Below are positions 27,466 to 37,131 of a DNA stretch of 64,000 nt, in pieces. Both the position numbers and the translations under genes were made by a program. The notes under the pieces were generated by a model. That model saw nothing but the letters and a program-made list of their open reading frames with translations. It did not search any database and was not told where the DNA came from. Each line of letters opens with the position of its first letter. Positions within the stretch are counted from its first letter, which is position 1. The stretch covers positions 326,378 to 390,377 of the forward strand of contig NZ_AGBX01000006.1 of assembly GCF_000225825.1 (NCBI RefSeq), given 5' to 3'. The DNA comes from Brachybacterium squillarum M-6-3 (GTDB lineage: Bacteria; Actinomycetota; Actinomycetes; Actinomycetales; Dermabacteraceae).

Positions 27466-28815
27466 ATGGCGAAGATCTCCGCCCTGTCCGGCTTCCCCGA
27501 GTGGCTCCCCTCCGAGCGACTCCTCGAGCAGCACGTCATCGACGTGTTCCGCGAGGTCGCCGAGCTGCACGGGTTCTCCGGCATCGAGACGCGCGCGGTC
27601 GAGCCCCTCGACCAGCTGCTGCGCAAGGGCGAGATCGACAAGGAGGTGTACGTGCTGCGCCGCCTGCAGGCCGAGGACGGCACCGAGGACGCCACCGCGG
27701 ACCCCTCCCGCACCCTGGGCCTGCACTTCGACCTCACCGTGCCGCTGGCCCGCTACGTCCTGGAGCACCAGAACGACCTGGCCTTCCCGCTGCGCCGCTA
27801 CCAGATCCAGAAGGTCTGGCGCGGGGAGCGCCCCCAGGACGGCCGCTTCCGGGAGTTCTACCAGGCCGATCTCGACGTGATCGGCCAGGACAGCCTGCCC
27901 GGGCACGTGGAGGCCGAGGTGGCCGTGGTGATGGCCGAGATCCTCTCCCGCCTGCCCCTGCCCCCGGTGCGGATCCACGCCAACACCCGCCGGCTGTCCG
28001 AGGGCTTCTTCCGCTCCATCGGCTTCGCGGACCACACCCCCGTGCTGCGCGCCCTGGACAAGCTCCCCAAGATCGGCGACGAGGCCGTGGCCCGCCTGCT
28101 GCGCGAGGAGGCCGGCGCCACCGAGGAGCAGGCCGCCGCTGCGCTCGCCTTCGCCGGCATCCGCACCGCCGACGCCTCCTTCGCCCAGCAGGTGCGCGAC
28201 CTCGGCGGCACCGGCGAGATGCTCGAGCAGGGCATCGCCGAGCTCACCGCCGTGCTGGAGCGCGTCGAGGTTGCCGTGCCCGGGGTGATCCTCGCCGATC
28301 TCTCCATCGCCCGCGGCCTGGACTACTACACCGGCACCGTCTTCGAGAGCTTCCTCGAGGGCCACGAGTCCCTCGGCTCGATCTGCTCCGGCGGCCGCTA
28401 CGACGAGCTCGCCGCCGACAACCGCCACCGCTACCCCGGGGTGGGCCTGTCGATCGGCCTCTCGCGCCTGGTCTCCCGGATGATCTCGGCGGGCCTGGCC
28501 CGGCCCAGCCGCCCCGTGCCCACCTGCGTGCTGGTCTCGGTGGCCGAGGAGGAGTCGCGTCCCGCCAGCGAGGCCGTCGCCCGGTCCCTCCGCTCCCGCG
28601 GGATCGCCTGCGAGGTCGCCCCCACCGCGGCCAAGCTCGGCAAGCAGATCCGCTACGCGGACCGGCGGGGGATCCCCTTCGTCTGGTTCCCCGGCGGTGA
28701 CGGCGACGAGGTCAAGGACATCCGCTCGGGCGAGCAGACCTCGGCCGACGCCGCGAGCTGGGAGCCCCCGGCCGCGGACCGCACGGTGCGGCTGGTGGGC
28801 GTCGCGCAGGTCTGA
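27466..28815 (+). CDS. hisS: histidyl-tRNA synthetase
   Basis: 449 residues, ATG with AAAGGA upstream. HisRS charges tRNA-His. Class II motifs: GFSGIETRAVEPLDQL, motif 2 RRYQIQKVWRGERPQDGRFREFYQADLD (two parts), histidine-binding GLDYYTGTVFES, and GVGLSIGLSRL (motif 3), followed by a C-terminal anticodon domain (CVLVSVAEEESR onward). It belongs to the longer HisRS subgroup common in actinobacteria. Confidence 0.95.
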   Translation: MAKISALSGFPEWLPSERLLEQHVIDVFREVAELHGFSGIETRAVEPLDQLLRKGEIDKEVYVLRRLQAEDGTEDATADPSRTLGLHFDLTVPLARYVLEHQNDLAFPLRRYQIQKVWRGERPQDGRFREFYQADLDVIGQDSLPGHVEAEVAVVMAEILSRLPLPPVRIHANTRRLSEGFFRSIGFADHTPVLRALDKLPKIGDEAVARLLREEAGATEEQAAAALAFAGIRTADASFAQQVRDLGGTGEMLEQGIAELTAVLERVEVAVPGVILADLSIARGLDYYTGTVFESFLEGHESLGSICSGGRYDELAADNRHRYPGVGLSIGLSRLVSRMISAGLARPSRPVPTCVLVSVAEEESRPASEAVARSLRSRGIACEVAPTAAKLGKQIRYADRRGIPFVWFPGGDGDEVKDIRSGEQTSADAASWEPPAADRTVRLVGVAQV

Positions 28816-28899
28816 CGCCGTCCCGGCCCGGGACGTGTGAGGGCTCGCACATTGCGGCCAGGAGGGAATGCACCGGCGCCCGGCGGCGTTGGGCGGGAC

Positions 28900-29277
28900 A
28901 TGGCTACCGTCACCCTGACCACCGAGAACCACGACGAGACCGTCCAGGACGGCGTCGTCCTGATCGACTTCTGGGCCGGCTGGTGCGTTCCCTGCCAGCG
29001 CTTCGCCCCGATCTTCGAGGAGTCCTCCGAGCAGCACGAGGACGTCACCTTCGCCAAGGTCGACACCGAGGACCAGCAGCAGCTGGCCATGCGCTACGGC
29101 GTCACCTCGATCCCGACCCTGGTCGCCTACCGCGAGGGCATCCCGGTGTTCTCCCAGGCCGGCGCCCTGCCCGCCTCCGCCCTGGAGGACCTCATCGGCC
29201 AGGTGAAGGGCCTCGACATGGACGAGGTCCGCAAGGCCTACGCCGAGGCGCAGGAGCAGCAGGACGCCAACAGCTGA
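28900..29277 (+). CDS. trxA: thioredoxin
   Basis: 125 residues with the fold intact: VVLIDFWAGWCVPCQRFAPIFE carries the redox pair as CVPC rather than the usual CGPC, cis-proline region SIPTLVAYREG follows. There is no signal peptide, so it is cytosolic. The C-terminus extends about 15 residues past the normal end with an acidic helix. The ATG at 28900 fits homologues; the preceding GTG at 28837 would add 21 non-conserved residues. A strong terminator follows. Confidence 0.92.
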   Translation: MATVTLTTENHDETVQDGVVLIDFWAGWCVPCQRFAPIFEESSEQHEDVTFAKVDTEDQQQLAMRYGVTSIPTLVAYREGIPVFSQAGALPASALEDLIGQVKGLDMDEVRKAYAEAQEQQDANS

Positions 29278-29303
29278 CCGCTCCGCCCGGACGGCCGGGA
29301 CGA

Positions 29304-29342
29304 GCAGGGGCCCCGCACCGATGATCGGTGCGGGGCCCCTGC
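29304..29342 (+). terminator. terminator after thioredoxin
   Basis: A 19-bp perfect inverted repeat around base 29323 (left arm begins GCAGGGGCCCCGCACCG), 27 bases past the thioredoxin stop. Its GCACCG/CGGTGC core recurs at 30433 and 34582. Confidence 0.8.
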
Positions 29343-29414
29343 CGTGCCAGGACGGTCACGGCGACGTCCCGCGCCGCACCGGGGCGGCGCGACGCCCTGT
29401 GACGCTCCGGACCC

Positions 29415-30425
29415 ATGGCCGTATCGTCCGTCTCGTCCGTATCGCCCGACACGTCCTCCTCCGGCTCCCGCTTCACCTGGATGGACCTGTTCTGAGGACT
29501 CGCCGTCGTCCTGGTGACCGCGAACCACGCGGCCGACGAGAGCACCAGCGAGGCCATCCGTGGGGTGATGGCCGCCCTGGGCGACTACCGCATGCCGGCC
29601 CTCCTCCTGCTGTCCGGGATCCTGCTTCCGCGGTCCCTGACCAAGCCCACCGGCGTGTTCATCAGCGGAAAGCTCCGTCTCATCGCCTGGCCCTGCCTGG
29701 TGTGGTCCGCGGTGATGCTCGGCATCTTCGGCCCCGAGCTCGGGCTGACCTGGCGCTGGTGGCTGCTCGCCGAGCCGTCCCACGTCTGGTACCTCAACGC
29801 CCTGCTGATGTACTACCTGCTCGGGCTGCTGCTGCGCCGCGTCCCGCCCCTCGTCACGGCTCTCGCCCTGCTGGCCCTCTCGGTCCCCCTGGCCGTCTTC
29901 TCCTACCCGGGGGACGTGCCCGGGATGGTCTGGCACCGGCCCTGGTACGGCTTCTTCTTCTTCCTCGGAGCCGCCCTGCAGCCGCACCTGAACCGGGTGA
30001 TCGGGCTGCGCGGCTGGGTGATCGCCCTCGCCACGCTCGCCTCCGTGCCCTGGGTGGTCCACACCGTCCGCGTCAGCGAGACCTTCAACGGGGGAGTGGT
30101 CGCCGCGCTGATGTCCGCCGTGGGTCTCATCGTGGTGGTGTGGCTCGCCCCCCGGGTGCCGCGCGGACGAGTGGCGCGCGCCTTCGAGTGGATGGGGAGG
30201 AACTCGATCGTGATCTACCTGGTGCACTTCCCCTCGATGTTCGCCTGGCACCAGATCGGCTTCTCCGCCGACGGTGTCCTGAACTACCTGGTGATGGTCG
30301 CGCTGTCGCTGGGAGCCGGGGTGGTGGCGGTCCGGCTGCGGCCCTGGTCGTGGTCCCTGTACGAGTTCCCGGACCTGCGCGCACGTCGGCGACGACGGCG
30401 TGAGGCCGCGGCCGCGGCCGGCTGA
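29415..30425 (+). pseudogene. acyltransferase family 3 membrane protein interrupted by an in-frame TGA
   Basis: From ATG at 29415 the frame reads a disordered start, then RFTWMDLF, a TGA at 29493-29495, then GLAVVLVTANHA and the rest of the protein. In this family the motif is normally DLFRGLAVVL with a His shortly after, so TGA stands where Arg (CGA) belongs: one C-to-T change. The remaining part from GTG 29514 (303 residues) keeps about nine membrane helices, including WYLNALLMYYLLGLLL and MGRNSIVIYLVHFP. Without the stop the gene would be 336 residues and intact. Either it is a fresh pseudogene or it restarts at GTG 29514 without the catalytic N-terminal motif. Confidence 0.8.
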
Positions 30426-30432
30426 CCGTGCA

Positions 30433-30467
30433 GGAGGGCCCGCACCGACGCTCGGTGCGGGCCCTCC
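30433..30467. terminator. bidirectional terminator between acyltransferase and helicase genes
   Basis: A 16-bp stem beginning GGAGGGCCCGCACCGA with a three-base loop, between two convergent 3' ends. Confidence 0.75.
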
Positions 30468-30500
30468 CGCGCTCCGGGCCGGGCCCGGGTCATGCGGTGG

Positions 30501-32417
30501 TCAGTCGCGGTGGCCGCGGTGCCCGCCCTCGTTCCTGCGGAAGGAACGGTCCCCGCCCTTGGGGAAGGGGCGGTCGCCGCCGCGAGGACCACGGTGGTCC
30601 CCGCCGCCGCGACGGTCGTCGCGCGGGCCGCCCTTGCCGCCCTTGGGGCCGTGGTCGGGGGCGATCCGCAGGGTGCGACCGGCGATCTTGGCGCGGCCGA
30701 TGGAGGAGAGCTGCTCCTCGCTGAGGGTGCCGCGGATCTGCACCAGGGCGAAGGAGCCGAAGATCGAGATCTTGCCGACGTCCTTGCCGTTGACACCGCC
30801 CTCGCCGGTGATGGTGCCGACGATCGACGGCGGCTTGGCGCCGTGGCTGTGGCCCACCCCGATGCGGTACTGGGTGTAGCCGTTCTCCGCGCGGGGGGCG
30901 TCGGAGCCGCCGCGGCGGTCGTCCCGTCCGCGGTCCTCGCGATCGCCGCCGCGCTGCTGGGTGAACTCCTCCTCCTCGGGGGCGCTACCCGGGCCGCCGT
31001 CGCCGACGCTCATCGCGCCCAGCACGGTCGCCAGCTCGGCGGCGTCCATCTCGTGCTCGGCGAGGAAGGCGTCGACCTGCTCGCGGTACAGCTCCAGCCG
31101 GCCGCGCTCGCGGCGCGCCGGCACCTCGGCCAGCAGGCTCGCCATGCGGTGCTTGGAGACGTCCCGCGGGGAGGGGATCACGGCCTCCTCGAGGCGCTGC
31201 TTCGTGGCGCGCTCGATGTTCTTCAGGGTGCGCCGCTCGTGGGGGCCGATGAAGGTGAGGGCCTCACCGGTGCGGCCCGCGCGGCCGGTGCGGCCGATGC
31301 GGTGCACGTAGGCCTCCGGCTCGCGGGGCACGTCGAAGTTCACGACCAGGCCGATCTTCTCGACGTCCAGGCCGCGGGCTGCCACGTCGGTGGCCACCAG
31401 GATCTTCAGGGAGCCGTCGCGGAGCCGCTCGACGAGCTTCTCGCGCTCCTTCTGGGGTACGTCGCCGCTGATGGTGGCGGCCACGTGGCCGCGGGCCACC
31501 AGTGCGGCGCCCACCTCCTCGGCGGCGGCGCGGGTGCGCACGAAGACGATCGCGGCCTCGGCGTCGGAGGTGGCCAGCACGCGGGAGAGCGCACCGGTGC
31601 GGTGCTTGAAGGGCACCAGCGCGTAGGTCTGGTGCACGCTGGAGACGGTGGAGGACTGCGGGGTGACGCTCACCTGCACCGGGTGGCGCATGTGGTCGTC
31701 GGCGACCTTGCGGATCGCCGGGGGCATGGTGGCGGAGAACAGGGCCACCTGACGCTCTTCGGGGGAGTGGGAGAGGATCTCCTCGACCTCCTCCGCGAAG
31801 CCCATCCGCAGCATCTCGTCGGCCTCGTCCAGAACCGCGAAGCGCACCGCGTCCAGGCGCAGCGAGCGGCGGCGGATGTGGTCCATCACGCGACCGGGGG
31901 TGCCGACGACCACCTGGGCGCCGCGCTGCAGGGCGCGCTCCTGGGGGCCATAGGGGGAGCCGCCGTAGACGGCGACCACGTCGAGCCCGCCGATGGAGGT
32001 GGCGAAGGAGGAGATCGCGTCGGCGACCTGCATGGCCAGCTCGCGGGTGGGGGCCAGCACCAGACCCTGCACCGCCTTCAGCTCGGGGTCCACCGCGGCC
32101 AGCAGGGGCAGGCCGAAGGCGGCCGTCTTGCCGGTGCCGGTCTGAGCGACGCCGATCACGTCGCGGCCCTCCAGCAGCGGCGGGATGGCCTGCTCCTGGA
32201 TGGCGGAGGGGGTGGTGAAGCCGAGGTCCTCCACCGCGCGGCGCAGTGCCGGGGGCAGGTCCAGGGCATCGAATCCGGCGGGGGCGGCCGGGGCGGCGGG
32301 CGCGTCGTCCGCCGCGGCGGCGTCGGCCGCGTCCTCGGGGGCGGGGGTGGCCGTGGCCGTGTCGGCGGGGGTGGCCGGGTCCTCGGCAGGGGAGTGGGCA
32401 GGGGAAACGTCGCTCAT
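30501..32417 (-). CDS. DEAD-box RNA helicase with DbpA-type RNA-binding domain
   Basis: 638 residues from ATG 32417. After a 60-residue acidic Ala/Pro/Thr leader come the Q motif (TPSAIQEQAIPPLL), motif I AQTGTGKTAAFGLP, motif Ia PTRELAMQ, motif II VLDEADEML, motif III FSATMP, motif V ATDVAARGLD and motif VI HRIGRTGRAG. The C-terminal half has a DbpA-like RNA-binding domain (YRIGVGHSHGAKPPSIVGTI) and an Arg/Gly/Asp-rich tail. This architecture is the CsdA/DeaD type, used in ribosome assembly and RNA decay, often in the cold. Confidence 0.93.
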   Translation of the reverse strand: MSDVSPAHSPAEDPATPADTATATPAPEDAADAAAADDAPAAPAAPAGFDALDLPPALRRAVEDLGFTTPSAIQEQAIPPLLEGRDVIGVAQTGTGKTAAFGLPLLAAVDPELKAVQGLVLAPTRELAMQVADAISSFATSIGGLDVVAVYGGSPYGPQERALQRGAQVVVGTPGRVMDHIRRRSLRLDAVRFAVLDEADEMLRMGFAEEVEEILSHSPEERQVALFSATMPPAIRKVADDHMRHPVQVSVTPQSSTVSSVHQTYALVPFKHRTGALSRVLATSDAEAAIVFVRTRAAAEEVGAALVARGHVAATISGDVPQKEREKLVERLRDGSLKILVATDVAARGLDVEKIGLVVNFDVPREPEAYVHRIGRTGRAGRTGEALTFIGPHERRTLKNIERATKQRLEEAVIPSPRDVSKHRMASLLAEVPARRERGRLELYREQVDAFLAEHEMDAAELATVLGAMSVGDGGPGSAPEEEEFTQQRGGDREDRGRDDRRGGSDAPRAENGYTQYRIGVGHSHGAKPPSIVGTITGEGGVNGKDVGKISIFGSFALVQIRGTLSEEQLSSIGRAKIAGRTLRIAPDHGPKGGKGGPRDDRRGGGDHRGPRGGDRPFPKGGDRSFRRNEGGHRGHRD

Positions 32418-32625
32418 GGCGTCCTTCGGCGGAGGGGGTGGATGGTCTCCCGCGCCGGTCCCCGCACAGCGCGGGAGGGCTTCGACGTCTCGGGAGAGGA
32501 CCCGCACGGACACTTCACGACGGCCTCGCCCGGGATCTCCCGTGGCGGCCAGGTCACAACGATGGTGCAGGTCGGACAGTGATCCAGTCTACGGATGAGG
32601 GAGGTCTCCGACCAGGCCCGCCGTG

Positions 32626-32654
32626 GCGACATCCCTCACCCCGGGCGCTACGCT
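32626..32654 (+). promoter_or_regulatory. candidate aspS promoter
   Basis: GCGACA (32626-32631) and TACGCT (32649-32654) with a 17-bp spacer, about 76 bases before the aspS GTG. The 313-bp gap between the divergent helicase and aspS genes contains no credible gene. Confidence 0.4.
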
Positions 32655-32730
32655 GAGACCTTCGCGCCCCCGGACGCGAGCACCCCATCCGCCGGGCGGG
32701 CACCGCCCGTCCCACGTCGAAGGACACCCC

Positions 32731-34554
32731 GTGCTGCGCACCCACCACGCCGGCGAGCTCCGCCCGGAGCACATCGGACAGACCGTCACCCTCACCGGAT
32801 GGATCGGCCGACGCCGTGACCACGGCGGCGTGACCTTCCTGGATCTGCGCGACGCCTCGGGCGTCGCCCAGGTCGTGGTCCGCGAGGACGAGGCGATGCA
32901 CCTGCGCAACGAGTACGTGCTGCGCGTGACCGGCACCGTCGACCGCCGCCCCGAGGGCAACGAGAACGCGGCCCTGCCCTCCGGCGAGGTCGAGGTCACC
33001 GCCACCGAGGTGGAGGTGCTGAACTCGGCCGCACCGCTGCCCTTCCAGCTCGACGCCCACACCGAGGTCGGCGAGGAGGCGCGCCTGCGTTACCGCTACC
33101 TCGACCTGCGCCGCGAAGGCCCCGCCCGCGCCCTGCGCCTGCGCTCGGACATCAACCGCGCCGCGCGCGACACCCTGCTGGAGGACGGCTTCGTGGAGGT
33201 CGAGACCCCCACCCTGACCCGCTCCACCCCCGAGGGCGCCCGCGACTTCCTGGTGCCCGCGCGCCTGGCCCCCGGCTCCTGGTACGCCCTCCCGCAGTCG
33301 CCGCAGCTGTTCAAGCAGCTGCTCATGGTCGGCGGCGTGGAGAAGTACTTCCAGCTCGCCCGCTGCTACCGCGACGAGGACTTCCGCGCCGACCGCCAGC
33401 CCGAGTTCACCCAGCTCGACATCGAGATGGCCTTCGTGGACCAGGAGGACCTGATCGCGCTCGCCGAGCGGCTGCTGGTGAACGTGTGGAAGGTCGCCGG
33501 TCACGAGATCGCCGCCCCGATCCCGCGCATCACCTACGCCGAGTCCATGCGCCGCTACGGCTCCGACAAGCCCGACCTGCGCTTCGACCTCGAGCTCACC
33601 GAGATGACCGAGTACTTCGCCGAGACCCCCTTCCGGGTGTTCCAGGCCCCCTACGTGGGGGCCGTGGTGATGGCCGGCGGCGCCTCCCAGCCCCGCCGCA
33701 CGCTGGACGCCTGGCAGGAGTGGGCCAAGCAGCGCGGCGCGAAGGGCCTGGCCTACGTGCTGATCCAGGAGGACGGCACCCTCACCGGCCCGGTCTCCAA
33801 GAACCTCTCCGAGGCGGAGAAGGCCGGCCTCGCCGAGAAGGTCGGCGCCCGGCCCGGCGACTGCGTGTTCTTCGCGGCCGGCGAGCCGAAGGCCTCCCGC
33901 GCCCTGCTCGGCGCCGCCCGCGACGAGATCGCCGAGCGCCTCGGCCTCATCGACCACGACGCCTTCGCCTTCGTGTGGGTCGTGGACGCCCCCATGTTCG
34001 AGCCGGCCGGCGACGCCGTCGCCGCGGGCGACGTGGCCGTCGGCTCCGGCGCCTGGACCGCGGTGCACCACGCCTTCACCGCGCCCAAGCCCGAGTTCGC
34101 CGACACCTTCGATACCGACCCCGGCAGCGCGCTGGCCTACGCCTACGACATCGTCTGCAACGGCAACGAGATCGGCGGCGGCTCCATCCGTATCCATCAG
34201 CGGGAGATGCAGGAGCGCGTCTTCGAGGTGATGGGCATCGACGAGGAGGCCGCCCAGGAGAAGTTCGGCTTCCTGCTGGACGCCTTCGCCTTCGGCGCCC
34301 CGCCGCACGGCGGCATCGCCCTGGGCTGGGATCGCGTGGCCGCGCTGCTGGCCGGCACCGACTCCATCCGCGAGGTCATCGCCTTCCCGAAGACCGGCAA
34401 CGGCTACGACCCGCTCACCCAGGCCCCCGCCCCGATCCCCGCGCAGCAGCGCAAGGAGACCGGCGTGGACGCCAAGCCCGCCGCGAAGAAGACCGAGCAG
34501 CAGAAGGACGGGAAGCAGGACGAGACGCAGGACGGGGCCGCCGCCTCCGCCTGA
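32731..34554 (+). CDS. aspS: aspartyl-tRNA synthetase (bacterial type)
   Basis: 607 residues from GTG 32731 (GAAGGA seven bases before). N-terminal OB-fold anticodon domain ([23 protein letters not shown]), class II motif 2 [21 protein letters not shown], the bacterial GAD insertion (about 300-430), and motif 3 [15 protein letters not shown]. The usual end is followed by a 40-residue Lys/Glu/Ala tail. Whether it is discriminating or also charges tRNA-Asn depends on gatCAB, which is not in the window. Confidence 0.96.
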   Translation: MLRTHHAGELRPEHIGQTVTLTGWIGRRRDHGGVTFLDLRDASGVAQVVVREDEAMHLRNEYVLRVTGTVDRRPEGNENAALPSGEVEVTATEVEVLNSAAPLPFQLDAHTEVGEEARLRYRYLDLRREGPARALRLRSDINRAARDTLLEDGFVEVETPTLTRSTPEGARDFLVPARLAPGSWYALPQSPQLFKQLLMVGGVEKYFQLARCYRDEDFRADRQPEFTQLDIEMAFVDQEDLIALAERLLVNVWKVAGHEIAAPIPRITYAESMRRYGSDKPDLRFDLELTEMTEYFAETPFRVFQAPYVGAVVMAGGASQPRRTLDAWQEWAKQRGAKGLAYVLIQEDGTLTGPVSKNLSEAEKAGLAEKVGARPGDCVFFAAGEPKASRALLGAARDEIAERLGLIDHDAFAFVWVVDAPMFEPAGDAVAAGDVAVGSGAWTAVHHAFTAPKPEFADTFDTDPGSALAYAYDIVCNGNEIGGGSIRIHQREMQERVFEVMGIDEEAAQEKFGFLLDAFAFGAPPHGGIALGWDRVAALLAGTDSIREVIAFPKTGNGYDPLTQAPAPIPAQQRKETGVDAKPAAKKTEQQKDGKQDETQDGAAASA

Positions 34555-34581
34555 CGCCGGGCACCGCCGCCCGAGCACGAG

Positions 34582-34613
34582 GAAGGCCCCGCACCGGTCG
34601 GTGCGGGGCCTTC
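34582..34613. terminator. bidirectional terminator between aspS and the DUF3043 gene
   Basis: A perfect 15-bp stem GAAGGCCCCGCACCG with a two-base centre, flanked on one side by TTC. Confidence 0.75.
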
Positions 34614-34641
34614 TCGGGTCCTCCCGGGTCGGGGGAGCGGG

Positions 34642-35238
34642 TCAGCGGGGCTGCTCGCCGTGCTTGATCTGCGGGCGCGGCAGCCGGAAGCGGCGGATCT
34701 GGATGGCGCGCATGATGCCGTAGCCCACCAGGCCCGAGCCCACCGCGCCGAAGGCCTCGGTCAGCTCCCGGCGCAGGCGGCGGCGCAGCAGGAAGGAGTC
34801 GATGACGCACAGGGCGATGCCGCCCCACAGCACCAGGATCATCGCGAAGCTCACCGAGGTGTACAGGTCAGCGTTGATCAGCGGCACCACCAGGGCCACC
34901 ACGAAGAACACCAGCGCGACAGGGAAGAAGTACTCGGCGAGGTTGTGCCGGGAGTCGACCACGTCGCGCACCAGGCGGCGGTCGCGGCCGCGGTGCTGCA
35001 GCGGCATCTTCGACTCGTCGCCGCTGACCAGCGCCTGCTGGGACTCGGCGCGCTCCCGGGAGGCGCGCTCGCGGTCGCGCTTGCGGGCCTGCTTGCGGTC
35101 CTGCACCACCAGGGGTCGACGGCGCGCGGCCTCGGCCTCCTTGCGGGTACGGGTGGGCCGGCCCTTCGCCCCGGGGCGCGTCTCGGCGACCGGCTCCGGC
35201 TGGGAGGTGGAGTTCTCGTCGGATTTGCGGAAGATCAC
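34642..35238 (-). CDS. DUF3043 membrane protein
   Basis: 198 residues. The actinobacterial DUF3043 signature is clear: GAKGRPTRTRKEAEAARRRP near the N-terminus (residues about 23-42), a basic region with DRRLVRDVVDSRHNLAEYF, then two membrane helices (FFPVALVFFVVALVVPLI and a second) and a basic tail. Function unknown. The GTG start lies six bases after TAGAAT, so the mRNA is likely leaderless. Its position between aspS/dipeptidase and the erpA-cta region is usual in actinobacteria. Confidence 0.88.
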   Translation of the reverse strand: MIFRKSDENSTSQPEPVAETRPGAKGRPTRTRKEAEAARRRPLVVQDRKQARKRDRERASRERAESQQALVSGDESKMPLQHRGRDRRLVRDVVDSRHNLAEYFFPVALVFFVVALVVPLINADLYTSVSFAMILVLWGGIALCVIDSFLLRRRLRRELTEAFGAVGSGLVGYGIMRAIQIRRFRLPRPQIKHGEQPR

Positions 35239-35244
35239 CAGGGC

Positions 35245-35303
35245 ATTCTAGGTGACCGCCCCGCCCGGCCGCGCATCCGGGTGAGGCGCGCCGCGGGTAC
35301 GGT
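35245..35303. promoter_or_regulatory. divergent leaderless-type -10 boxes for the DUF3043 gene and dipeptidase
   Basis: TAGAAT on the minus strand (35250-35245) is six bases from the DUF3043 GTG. TACGGT on the plus strand (35298-35303) is seven bases from the dipeptidase ATG. The two promoters share about 50 bp. Confidence 0.5.
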
Positions 35304-35310
35304 GGAGGCC

Positions 35311-36732
35311 ATGAGCACCCCCTCCGCCGGACCTTCCCAGCCCCCGATCGACGAGCAGGCCGCCCGCGCTCTCCACGAGCGCCTCGAGCCCCTGCTCCCC
35401 GCCGCGATCGAGGACCTCGAGAACCTGGTGCGGATCCCCTCGATCGCCTTCCCCGGCTACGACCGCGCCCCGGTGCACCGCAGCGCCGAGGAGGTCGCCC
35501 GGCTGCTGCGCGAGGCCGGCCTGCCCGAGGTCGTCATCCGCTCGGTCGAGGACGGCGCCCCTGCCGTCATCGGTCGTCTCCCCGCCCGCGACGGCGCCCC
35601 CACCGTGATGCTCTACGCCCACCACGACGTCCAGCCCACCGGGGACCCCGAGGCCTGGAGCTCCGCGCCCTTCGAGCCGACCCGCCGCGGGGACCGCCTC
35701 TACGGGCGCGGCGCCGCCGACGACAAGGCCGGGGTGATGGCCCACGTCACCGCGCTGCGTCTGGTCGGCGAGGAGCTCGCCGCCGCGGGCATCGGCGTGA
35801 CCGTCTTCGTGGAGGGGGAGGAGGAGGCCGGCTCCCCGACCTTCCGCCCCTTCATCGAGGCCCACCGCGAGCAGCTGGCCGCCGACCTCATCATCGTGGC
35901 CGACTCCGCCAACTGGGCCGTCGGCACCCCGGCGCTGACCACCTCCCTGCGCGGCGTGGTGGACCTCGTGGTCACCGTGCGGGTGCTCGAGCACGCCGTC
36001 CACTCGGGCCTGTTCGGCGGACCCGTGCTGGATGCCCCCACGCAGCTCGCCCGGCTGCTGGCCACCCTCCACGACGAGCGCGGCGAGGTCGCGGTGCCGG
36101 GCCTCGTGCGCGCCGCGGATCCCTCCGTCGAGATGCCCGAGGAGGACTACCGCCGCGACGCCGGCGTGCCCGAGGGGCAGGCACTCTCCGGCACCGGTCC
36201 GCTGGCCGCCCGGCTCTGGGCCCGTCCCGCGATCTCGGTGATCGGCATCGACGCCCCCAGGGTGCGCGACGCCTCCAACACCCTGGTCCCCGCCGCCTCC
36301 GCGAAGATCTCCCTGCGCATCCCGCCCGGGGAGGATCCCGCCTCGGCGATGGACGCCCTCATCGCCCACCTCGAGGCGCAGGCCCCCGACACCGCCCAGG
36401 TGCAGATCCGCCGCGGTGAGCAGGGCAAGCCCTACGGCGCCCGCCAGGACGCCCCCTCGATGGACCTCGCCCGCGAGGCGCTCGGCGCCGCCTGGGGCAC
36501 CGCGCCCGTGGACACCGGGCTCGGCGGCTCCATCCCCTTCATCGCCGATCTGCTGGAGGTGTTTCCCTCCGCCGAGGTGCTGGTCACCGGCGTCGAGGAC
36601 CCCTCCTCCCGGGCCCACGGCCTCGACGAGTCCCTGCACCTGGGGGAGTTCGCCCGGGTGTGCGTCGCCGAGGCCCTGGTGCTGCGCGGCGCCGACCGCC
36701 TGCGCGCCGGCGCCGACGGGGCCGGGGGATGA
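35311..36732 (+). CDS. M20-family dipeptidase
   Basis: 473 residues. Zinc-peptidase signatures: VMLYAHHDVQPTGD (first metal His and catalytic Asp), GRGAADDKAGVMAH (bridging Asp), EGEEEAGSPTF (general-base and metal Glu pair), and a C-terminal His in SRAHGLDESLH. The inserted dimerisation domain spans about 215-330. Predicted cytosolic dipeptidase of broad specificity. The stop overlaps the following small membrane protein gene. Confidence 0.92.
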   Translation: MSTPSAGPSQPPIDEQAARALHERLEPLLPAAIEDLENLVRIPSIAFPGYDRAPVHRSAEEVARLLREAGLPEVVIRSVEDGAPAVIGRLPARDGAPTVMLYAHHDVQPTGDPEAWSSAPFEPTRRGDRLYGRGAADDKAGVMAHVTALRLVGEELAAAGIGVTVFVEGEEEAGSPTFRPFIEAHREQLAADLIIVADSANWAVGTPALTTSLRGVVDLVVTVRVLEHAVHSGLFGGPVLDAPTQLARLLATLHDERGEVAVPGLVRAADPSVEMPEEDYRRDAGVPEGQALSGTGPLAARLWARPAISVIGIDAPRVRDASNTLVPAASAKISLRIPPGEDPASAMDALIAHLEAQAPDTAQVQIRRGEQGKPYGARQDAPSMDLAREALGAAWGTAPVDTGLGGSIPFIADLLEVFPSAEVLVTGVEDPSSRAHGLDESLHLGEFARVCVAEALVLRGADRLRAGADGAGG

Positions 36733-37004
36733 GCGCCCCCGGCCGCCCGGAGGGGGACCGCCGCAGCGAACCGGTCTCGGCCCTGATGGTGCCGCTGCTG
36801 TTCCTCGGCCTCGTGATCGGCTTCCTCGCCGGCTACGTGCTGCTGTGGTGGGGCGCCCTGGTGGTCGCCGCGGTGCTGGTGCTCTCCCTCTCCTGGGTGC
36901 TGCTGGGTCGCAACCGTGACGCCGTCACCGGGCTGCTGGTGGGCACCGTGATCGGCTACCTGGTCGTGCTGGCGCTGGCCTTCTTCCGCGGCGTCCTGTT
37001 CTGA
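36729..37004 (+). CDS. small membrane protein of unknown function
   Basis: 91 residues, ATGA overlap with the dipeptidase. A charged 16-residue start is followed by three close membrane helices (VPLLFLGLVIGFLAGYVLLW; ALVVAAVLVLSLSWVLL; GLLVGTVIGYLVVLALAFF). I recognise no family. Coupling to the dipeptidase suggests joint expression; no role can be named. Confidence 0.7.
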   Translation: MSAPGRPEGDRRSEPVSALMVPLLFLGLVIGFLAGYVLLWWGALVVAAVLVLSLSWVLLGRNRDAVTGLLVGTVIGYLVVLALAFFRGVLF

Positions 37005-37093
37005 GCCCTGTCCCGCCTCGTCGCCCGGGAGGCCGGGAGCCGGTGTGGCCTCCGCCGCGGGCGGACGTCCTCGCATCCCCGCTCGCACGGGCG

Positions 37094-37099
37094 TAGGCT
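37094..37099 (+). promoter_or_regulatory. candidate -10 of erpA
   Basis: TAGGCT 32 bases before the ATG, with AGGAGG in between. Confidence 0.4.
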
Positions 37100-37131
37100 G
37101 GAGGGGAACATCCGTGCCCGAGGAGGACCGC

